DNA of 64,000 bases from Saccopteryx bilineata (taxonomy: Eukaryota; Chordata; Mammalia; Chiroptera; Emballonuridae), in NCBI RefSeq assembly GCF_036850765.1, contig NC_089492.1:167212296-167276295 (forward strand). Direction: 5' to 3'. Below, one piece after another: positions 56,891 to 64,000 of the stretch. Within the stretch, counting starts at the first letter, position 1, and every line of letters starts with the position of its first letter. Both the position numbers and the translations under genes were made by a program. A model generated the notes under the pieces. The model was not told the origin of the DNA. It worked only from the letters and a program-made list of their open reading frames with translations, and did not search any database.

Positions 56891-57204
56891 TCTTCCATTT
56901 CTTTAAATCCCTAGATTATCATTGCTTTTTAAAAAATTGTTCTTTGTTGTTTTGTTGTTGTGGAAGCCACATTGTTTAACTTGTAGTTTCCTATAGTCTG
57001 GATTTTGCTCACTGCACCTTCATGGTGCTCTTTAACATGCTGCTTTGTTCCTTTTATAGACTTTACTTTGATAGTTACATCTCGAGGCGTGGTTAGATTC
57101 AGATTTGACTTTGTTTTTTCTTTAAACTACATTATAGGAGTTGTATATTTCTATCAAGAGGTGCAAAATGTCTGGTTGCCCCCCTTTTTGCTGTTAGGCA
57201 GTCT

Positions 57205-57455
57205 ATGGTTACCATTCAGATCCATTATTCCATTAGGTTTTGTAATCTGGTGAAATTCTAATTCCTTTATAACTTCTTTGTGTATTAACTTGGATACTTC
57301 TAGAAGGCAAACTTTTCCTCCTCTAATATTTAGTCATTTTTAGCTGCAATTTGTTTAGGAATCAAAAATAATTTAATTTTTTTTTTTTCATAGAGAATCA
57401 GAGAGACGGATAAATAGGGACAGACAGACAGGAACAGAGAGAGATGAGAAGCATC
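57205..57455 (+). repeat. Duplicated block, copy 2 (251 bp)
   Basis: Partner of 54,445-54,705. Here the included SINE continues to full length at 57,699, so this is the copy with the whole SINE. Confidence 0.9.
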
Positions 57456-57699
57456 AATCATCAGTTTTTTGTTGTGACACCTTAGTTGTTCATTGACTGC
57501 TTTCTCATATGTGCCTTGACCACGGGCCTTCAGCAGACCAAGTAACCCCTCGCTCAAGCCAGCGACCTTGGATCCAAGCTGGTGAGCTTTGCTCAAACCA
57601 GATAAGCCTGCGCTCAAGCTGGCGACCTCAGGGTCTTGAACCTGGGTCCTCGGCATCCCAGTCCGATGCTCTATCCACTGTGCCACTGCCTGATCAGGC
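57372..57699 (-). mobile_element. tRNA-derived SINE, second family
   Basis: Head near 57,699 (GCCTGATCAGGCAGTGGCAC on minus) with B-box-like GGTTCAAGACC at 57,637, tail at 57,372-57,390. The flanking TCAAAAAYAA (57,362 and 57,700) is an approximate duplication. Confidence 0.88.
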
Positions 57700-57755
57700 T
57701 CAAAAACAAATTCTTGATTGTTTCTTTTCTTTTCCATTGTTCTCTAATATTTAGA

Positions 57756-58661
57756 GGTGATCAAAAAATTTTAATATCTTTATGAACACATGGACTAATA
57801 CATATTTAATGCATTTCATTCCATTGTGGTTACTATTTTTATTGATGCCCAAATCCTTCCCTCTTCACCCAGAGGGAGATTATTTCCTTGTCTCCCAAGC
57901 CCTTTGACATGACCTTAATAGTGGCTGAGAGCTACTTTGGACTTTGCTATGATAAGACATATCAGAATCATGTTTCCTGCCCCAGACCTGGAATTAGCCA
58001 TTTCTTCAAGAAACCCTGGTTCCTTTCAGTGGGAAATTGTGTTTATAGGTAATAATTTGGGCCCTAGAGCTGCTCAATGCTACTGAATTGCTCATTATCT
58101 CTAGGTCTTTTTGGTGAGCTAGAAAAACTGTGACTTCCTAGAGAGACCTCTAATTCAAATTCAGGACTACAAGGTTCTTACTTACCTTTATTTCTCTTAC
58201 CTCTTTCTTTTTTCCTACACCCAAAATCTTATTCCCCAGTGAAACATTATTATTAATTTGCTTTATTCTATATTATACAGTCATAAAATAACAATAATAA
58301 TACCATAATAGATGACTGAAAATAGCTTAAGATTTTATTTCTAGTATTTTGTTTGTTTGCTTGTTTGCTTTGAGAAATATACTATTAAGTATGCATAGTC
58401 AAATCACTGTGCTTTAAAGTCACTTGGAATAGCTTCAACCAATTAGATGCATCATTAGATTCATTTGTTTCATTTTGCTTTTGTTTTTAGAGATTGTTTT
58501 CAAATTTTTATTTTAGGTTATAATTATGTAAAATATTTACAAGGTTTGAGGTAAAATTTATATAGGAAAATAAATTTTAGAAATCCAGCTTCCTCCCTCT
58601 TCCCGATTTCCTCCCTTCCAATAAATAAAATAAAATTTTTATGACAGTTCTATAATTATTT
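57756..58661. other. Unique sequence, AT-rich, nothing recognised
   Basis: No gene or repeat named in 0.9 kb. Confidence 0.4.
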
Positions 58662-59056
58662 TATTTTATTTTACTTTTGACAGAGACAGAGAGACAGAGA
58701 GAGGGACGAACATACAAGAAGGGAGCAAGATGAGAAGCATCAACTCATAATTGTGGCATCTTAGTTGTGCATTGACTGCTTTCTTGTATGTGCCTTGATG
58801 GGGGGGGGGGGAGCTGTGGGAGCTCCAGCAGAGTGAGTGACCCTTTGCTGAAGCCAGAAACCTTGGGTTCAAGCCAGAGACCATGAGGTCATGGCTATGA
58901 TTCCGTGCTCAAGCCAGAGATTCCACACTGAAGCTGGTGAGCTTGCACTCAAGCCGAATGAGCCCGCACTCAAAACAGCTACTTCGGGGTTTTGAACCTG
59001 GGTCCTCTATGTCCCAGTCTGACATTTTATCCACTGCACCACCACCTGGTCAGGTC
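58662..59056 (-). mobile_element. tRNA-derived SINE, second family
   Basis: Minus-strand copy: head near 59,056 (ACCTGACCAGGTGGTGGTGC), B-box-like GGTTCAAAACC, tail at 58,662. A run of ten Gs lies at 58,801-58,810. A duplication is not clear. Confidence 0.85.
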
Positions 59057-59780
59057 TACCATTTTAAATATAAACATACATCTATATGTATGTGTACAGA
59101 CATAGGTGTGTGACTGCGTATCCTCCATTGCTAGACACAAGGAATATTATACACATGTTTCTTCACAATGCCTTTTGTTACTTAACAGTATATTTTGGAG
59201 ATCACATCACTGTAGTGTAGTGGTGTATGGAAAGACACTCCATTCCCTTATATAGCATAGTGCTCCATTACTGGGCACAGCATACTTTATTCAACCAGTC
59301 CCCTAGCAATCAGAATTTGAGTTGTTTCAGTCTTTTGCTCTTACTAATAGTGCTAAAACAAACTTCTTTGTGCACATAGCTCTTCATAGTTTTGTAGGTA
59401 TATCTTTGGGGAAATTTCCTAGAAGTAGATTGCCAGGATAAAGAGTAAATGCATAATTAATTTTACTAGCCCTTGCCAAATTCTCCTCCATATGGTTCAA
59501 CCTTTTGTATTTCCACCAGCAATTTTTGAGAGTGCCTAATTCCCCAGAGCCTTGCCAACAGACTGTCAAACTTGAATTTTTGCCAATCTGATAGATGATA
59601 GATGACATCTCAATACAGTTTAATTTTCATTTTCCTTTTGATAAGTGGGGTTGAACATTTTTTCATACAAACTATATATTTCCACCTTTTTGTTGTTGTT
59701 CAACAGTCTATATCTTTAGCCCATTTTTCTAAAGGGATGTTGGCATTTTTCTTCTCTATTCCTATAATTTAAAAAATATA

Positions 59781-60304
59781 TTATATTTTCTTCTTTTTAA
59801 TTGCTGAGTATTACTCCATTATATAAATGTGCCAGAGCTTTTTTATCCATTTATCTACTGATGGATATTTGGGCTGTTTACTATTTGTGACAGTATGGAT
59901 GGACTTAAAAAGTATTATCCTAAGTGAAATAAACCAGTCAGAGAAAGACAAGTACCATATGATTTCACTTATATGTGGAATCTAATGAAAATAAAATAAC
60001 AAAATAGAAACAGACTAATGACTGTCAGAGGAGAAGGGGGTTGATTGGCTGAGTGAAAAAGATAAAGGGATTAAGCAAAGAAAAACACTCATGGACACAG
60101 ATAACAGTATGGGGATTACAAGAAGGAAAGAGAGGTTGGGAGGAGGAAGAAGAGGGTAAAGAAGGGATAAATGGTGATGAAAGGAGACTTGACTTGGGGT
60201 GGTGAACACACAATACAATATACAGATGATGTATTATAGACTTGTACACCTGAAACCTACATATTTTATTAAATAATGTCAGCCCAATAAATTCAATAAA
60301 AAAA
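59781..60304 (+). mobile_element. L1 3' end with 5' inversion (twin-priming type)
   Basis: 59,781-59,880 is antisense and 59,881-60,304 is sense. The antisense part reads, once flipped, as the L1 sequence directly upstream of the sense part, so the two join with almost no gap. Ends share AAAAAATATA. The 3' tip is that of the older L1 subfamily (41,075 and 51,722 copies). Confidence 0.88.
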
Positions 60305-60618
60305 TATACACTATATATATATATATCAATCATAAGTCTGTGAAGTAGATTGCAAATATTTCTCCTCATTTGTCTCATCTTTTACTTATGATGTATTTTT
60401 GCATTTTGAATTAACAAAATTCATGCAATCACATTTATCAATCTTTTTCCTTAACCATTTTAGCTTGTTCTCACTATTCTCAGATTATAGAGGGGCTCAA
60501 CTGTACTTTTGGACTTATGTTTGCCTGACTCATTTGGTGTCTCAGTGTACAGTATAAGGGGTGCACCTGATTTTATTGCTTTCCCTGTAACTATTCAATT
60601 ATTCCAACACCACTTTTT

Positions 60619-61033
60619 GTTTGTTTGTTTGTTTTTGTTTGTTTGTTTGTATTTTTCTGAAGCTGGAAACGGGGATAGACAGTCAGACAGACTCCCGCAT
60701 GCGCCCGACCGGGATCCAACCAGCACGCCCACCAGGGGGCGACGCTCTGCCCACCAGGAGGCGATGCTCTGCCCCTCCGGGGCATCGCTCTGCTGCGACC
60801 AGAACCACTCTAGTGCCTGGGGCAGAGGCCAAGGAGCCATCCCCAGCGCCCCGGCCATCTTTGCTCCAATGGAGCCTTGGCTGCAGGAGGGGAAGAGAGA
60901 GACAGAGAGGAAGGAAAGGGGGAGGGGTGGAGAAGCAGATGGGCGCTTCTCCTATGTGCCCTGGCCGGGAATCGAACCTGGGACCTCTGCACGCCAGGCC
61001 AACGCTCTACCACTGAGCCAACTGGCCAGGGCC
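60619..61033 (-). mobile_element. Long tRNA-derived SINE, young copy
   Basis: Minus-strand member of the 40.4-kb family with a (GTTT)n tail side. The duplication TCCAACACCACTTTTT is perfect over 16 bp (60,603-60,618 and 61,034-61,049). The central block CAGAGCATCGCC is present with a small duplication (two copies of the GCGACGCTCTGCCC type word at 60,739 and 60,758). Confidence 0.96.
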
Positions 61034-61200
61034 TCCAACACCACTTTTTAAAAAATTCAGTCACACTCCTTGATGATTTGAGATGTTTTATTATACATAA
61101 AACATCTACATGCAGTTCGGTTTAGTTTTCGGTTTTTTCTTTTGTTCTATTAGTCTGTCTATTCAAGCACTAACAAATCTATTTTAAATATAAAGGCTTT

Positions 61201-61567
61201 TTTACTTTTTTGAGAAAGAGTGAGAGAGACAGCAGGCAGACAGGAAAAGAGAGAGATGAGAAGCATCAACTCATAGTTGTGGTACTTTAGTTGTTCATTG
61301 ATTGCTTTCTCATACGTGCCCTGACTGGGGGCTCCAACTGGACCTCTGATGCCTTCCTTGCTCAAGTCAGTAACCTTGGGCTCAAGCCAGTGACCTCTAG
61401 GTTCAAACCAGCTACCGTAAGATCATGTCAGTGGTTCCATGCTCAAGCCAATTACTCCATGCTCAAGCTGAAGAGCCTGATCTCAAGCCACCAACCTCGG
61501 AGTTGCCAACCTGGGATCTCAGTGTCCCGGGTCATCGTTCTATCTACTGCACCGCCACCAGTCAGGC
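61201..61567 (-). mobile_element. tRNA-derived SINE, second family
   Basis: Minus-strand copy in the old L1M. The duplication AAATATAAAGGCTTT is perfect over 15 bp (61,186-61,200 and 61,568-61,582). Confidence 0.96.
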
Positions 61568-62347
61568 AAATATAAAGGCTTTATAGCATATTTTAGTGTC
61601 CAGACTAAAAAGCACAGTCAATACTGTATTTTTTTAGGGTTATCTTGTCTGTTTACACCTATTTGTTCTGCCCACTGAACTTTATAATTTTATAACCAAA
61701 TGGCTAGGTCTAAAAAATAACCTAATGGCATTTTGTTGGGATTACATTACATGTGTAAATCATTTAGCAAACTGACATCTTTATAAAATTGAGTCTATGC
61801 AAGAACATGGTATACCTTCCATGTATTCAGGTCCACACTTAGCATTTTCACTCCTTGGTGTCTAAAATGCTATATCCAGCAAAAATATCTTTCACAAAGG
61901 AAGATGAAATAAAGTTTAAAAACCCCTCAGAATTTTATTGCCAGAAGATGTGCATTATTGCAATAAAGTTTTTTTAAGTTTTTCAGATAAAAGGAAAATA
62001 ATAAGGATAGAAATTTACATTTTGGCCAAGGAATAAGAATCACCAGAATATACAGATAACTTTCTGGTCTTAAAAATCTATTCTTAAGGTAATAGAAGAC
62101 TAAAGATAAATTAATAACGTGTTGTAGTATTTATAACATATGAAGAAATAAAATATATGACAATAGTAGCATAAAAGAAAGGGGTAGAGGGAAGTATATG
62201 GTGGTAAGATTTCTATAATATAAATGAAGAGGTACAATATTATTTAGACTCTGATAGATTAAAAGTAAAAGGATAGGGAAAAGTATACTATGCAAGTATT
62301 AAACAAAAAAAAATTGGAGTAGATTTAATAATATCAATAATACTAGA

Positions 62348-62683
62348 GCCTGAGCAGGCAGTGGCTCAGTGGATAGAGCATCGGACTGGGACGTGGAGGA
62401 CCCAGGTTCAAAGCTCTGAGGTCACCGGCTTGAGCGTGGGCTCATCTGACTTGAGTGGGGGCTCATGTACATGAACCCATGGTCACTAGCTTGAGCTCAA
62501 GTTTGCTGGCACAAGCTAGGGGTCACTTACTCTATTGTAGACCCCTGGTCAAGGTACATATGAGAAAGCATCAGTGAACAGCTAACTCAGGAGCTGCAGT
62601 GAAGAATTGATGCTTCTCATCTCTCTCCCTTCCTTCCTGTCTGTCCCTCTCTCTGTCTCTGTCACAAAATAAATAAATAAATA
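62348..62683 (+). mobile_element. tRNA-derived SINE, second family
   Basis: GCCTGAGCAGGCAGTGGCTCAG head, B-box-like GGTTCAAAGC, tail (AAAT)n. Approximate duplication AATAATACTAGA and AATAACCTAGA. Confidence 0.9.
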
Positions 62684-62780
62684 AATAACCTAGAAATTTG
62701 GTTCAGAAAAAAGAATAAAACCAGGTATAAAATGGACAATTCATAATGATAAAGGGATCAATTTTTAAGAAGACAGACTG

Positions 62781-63181
62781 CCCTGGCTGGTTGGCTCAGT
62801 GGTAGAGCATTGGCCTGGCGTGCAGAAGTCCTGGGTTTGATTCCCAGCCAGGGCACACAGGAGAAGCGCCCATTTGCTTCTCCACCCGTCCCCCTCTCCT
62901 TCCTCTCTTTCTCTCTCTTCCCCTCCCGCAGCCGAGGCTCCACTGGAGCAAAGATGGCCGGGGCGCTGGGGATGGCTCCTTGGCCTCTGTCCCAGGCGCG
63001 AGAGTGGCTCTGGTCGCAATAGAGCGACGCCCCGGAGGGGCAGAGCATCGCCCCTGGTGGGCAGAGCGTCGCCCCTGGTGGGCGTGCCGGGTGGATCCCG
63101 GTCGGGCGCATGCGGGAGTCTGTCTGACTGTCTATCCCCGTTTCCAGTTTCAGAAAAATACAAAAAAGAAAGAAAGAAAAA
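62781..63181 (+). mobile_element. Long tRNA-derived SINE, young copy
   Basis: Plus-strand member of the 40.4-kb family with an intact B-box-like GGTTTGATTCC, the hairpin and the tail AAAAATACAAAAAAGAAAG. Duplication AAGACAGACTG is perfect (62,770-62,780 and 63,182-63,192). Confidence 0.96.
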
Positions 63182-64000
63182 AAGACAGACTGACTGTAGT
63201 AATCATTTCACTATAGATGTATATAGAAAATCATGTCATACAACTTAAACATATACAATTTTTATTTAAAAATGCTAATCCAGAAAAAAGAAGACATGCA
63301 ACTAAATATTTGTATACCTCATAAATGAGAAGTAAAAAAATATGAAACAATATGTGATAAAACTGAACCTAGCAATAAGTATCCACGATGATAGTTGGAG
63401 ACTTCAATATTTCTTTCTCAATAATTGATAGTTTAAGTAAACAAACCAATCTAACTGATGTTTATAGAACACACCATTCAACTAAAGCAGAATAAACATA
63501 TTTTCAAGCGCACATAAGCATACCACCTATATGGTATCTGGGCCCGAAAATAAGTATCAGTAAATCCAAGAGGAGGGAAATCATACAAAGCATGTTTTCT
63601 CTCTGCAGAAGAATCAAACCAAAAATGAATAACAGAGAGTTAGCTGGGAAATCCCCAAATACTAGGAAATTAAACCATACAGTTGAAAATACACCAAGAG
63701 CCAGAAAAGAAATCACAAAGAAAATTAGAAAATATTTTGAACAGAAATGAAAATGGCATGTCACAACATGTCAAGAGCCATGCGGTAAAGCTAGCATAGT
63801 GCTTAGATGGGAATGGGTAGCATGGGATGATAGTATGACCAAAAATGTCTTAAGTCAATTCCCTAAACTTCCATTTTAGAAATGAAGAGAAACAAAAGCA
63901 AATTAAACTGGAAGTAAGCTGAAGGAAAGAAATAATAAGGGATGAAAACTAATAAAATTAAAATGGACAAGTGTTAGGGAAAAGGCAAAGAAACCAATCG

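Larger units (their letters stand above)
59057..61852 (-). mobile_element. Old L1M ORF2 to 3' end, with later insertions
   Basis: The plus strand carries the complement of L1M from its 3' end (59,057) leftward into ORF2 (61,852). It is interrupted at 59,781-60,304, 60,619-61,033 and 61,201-61,567 by younger elements, and the L1M text resumes after each. Removing these leaves roughly 1.5 kb of L1M. Stops are frequent. Confidence 0.85.
61853..64000 (+). mobile_element. Old L1M, sense: ORF1 end, inter-ORF and endonuclease region
   Basis: The plus strand begins near an ORF1 C-terminal block (CTATATCCAGCAAAAATATC), passes through inter-ORF text and then ORF2 endonuclease words: GGACAATTCATAATGATAAAGGG at 62,733 and GATAGTTGGAGACTTCAA at 63,390. 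It reaches the ORF2 linker near the right edge. Two SINEs interrupt it. It faces the L1M at 59,057-61,852 head to head. Confidence 0.8.

Noticed and set aside
60509..61051. 180-codon plus-strand frame
   Set aside because: It runs from unique DNA across the antisense SINE at 60,619; the GC-rich SINE body creates long frames in several copies (also 55,318-55,752 and 62,765-63,163).

Overview
The window is mammalian nuclear DNA from a gene-poor interval dominated by interspersed repeats. The tRNA-derived SINEs (two young families with sharp target-site duplications), an L1 lineage with a nearly intact copy, and three hAT-type DNA transposons with 8-bp duplications, one of them a SPIN-like element, all point to a bat. 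That assignment rests on repeat families recognised from knowledge and not on a search, and I cannot fix the bat family. I see no convincing host protein-coding exon, no RNA gene and no CRISPR. The long open frames all lie in LINE-1 or are unrecognised chance frames.

Layout. 1-3.2 kb: the 5' UTR of a minus-strand L1 that leaves the left edge, with roughly 240-bp tandem units, abutting an older minus-strand L1 3' end; then a Tigger-like element, a mariner hairpin element and another L1 3' end. 3.2-6.0 kb: a decayed class II (betaretrovirus-like) endogenous retrovirus, minus strand, with recognisable RT, RNase H and integrase pieces. 6-13 kb: old L1, L2 and MIR pieces in mostly unique sequence. 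13,005-18,673: an almost complete young L1 on the plus strand, flanked by a perfect 16-bp duplication, with an intact ORF1 and an ORF2 broken by a single in-frame TAG. 18.7-32.5 kb: unique sequence with MIR and L2 relics, the SPIN-like hAT element (26,454-26,667), a second hAT element (27,193-27,541) and several SINEs. 32.5-36.0 kb: an old L1 split by a MaLR-type LTR. 36-51 kb: unique sequence with SINEs, MIR and L2, and a third hAT element (47,860-48,129). 51.7-64 kb: a nest of L1 fragments and SINEs, including a 5'-inverted L1 inside an older L1, and a duplicated 0.26-kb block 2.76 kb apart.

How the parts relate. The L1 lineage supplies the retrotransposition machinery. Its ORF1 and ORF2 products copy L1 RNA and, by the accepted model, also the tRNA-derived SINEs, whose A-rich tails and 12-16 bp duplications carry the L1 signature. 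The DNA transposons are short non-autonomous copies with no transposase here. Boundaries of old MIR, L2 and L1M pieces are approximate, because they were judged by eye against remembered consensus sequences.
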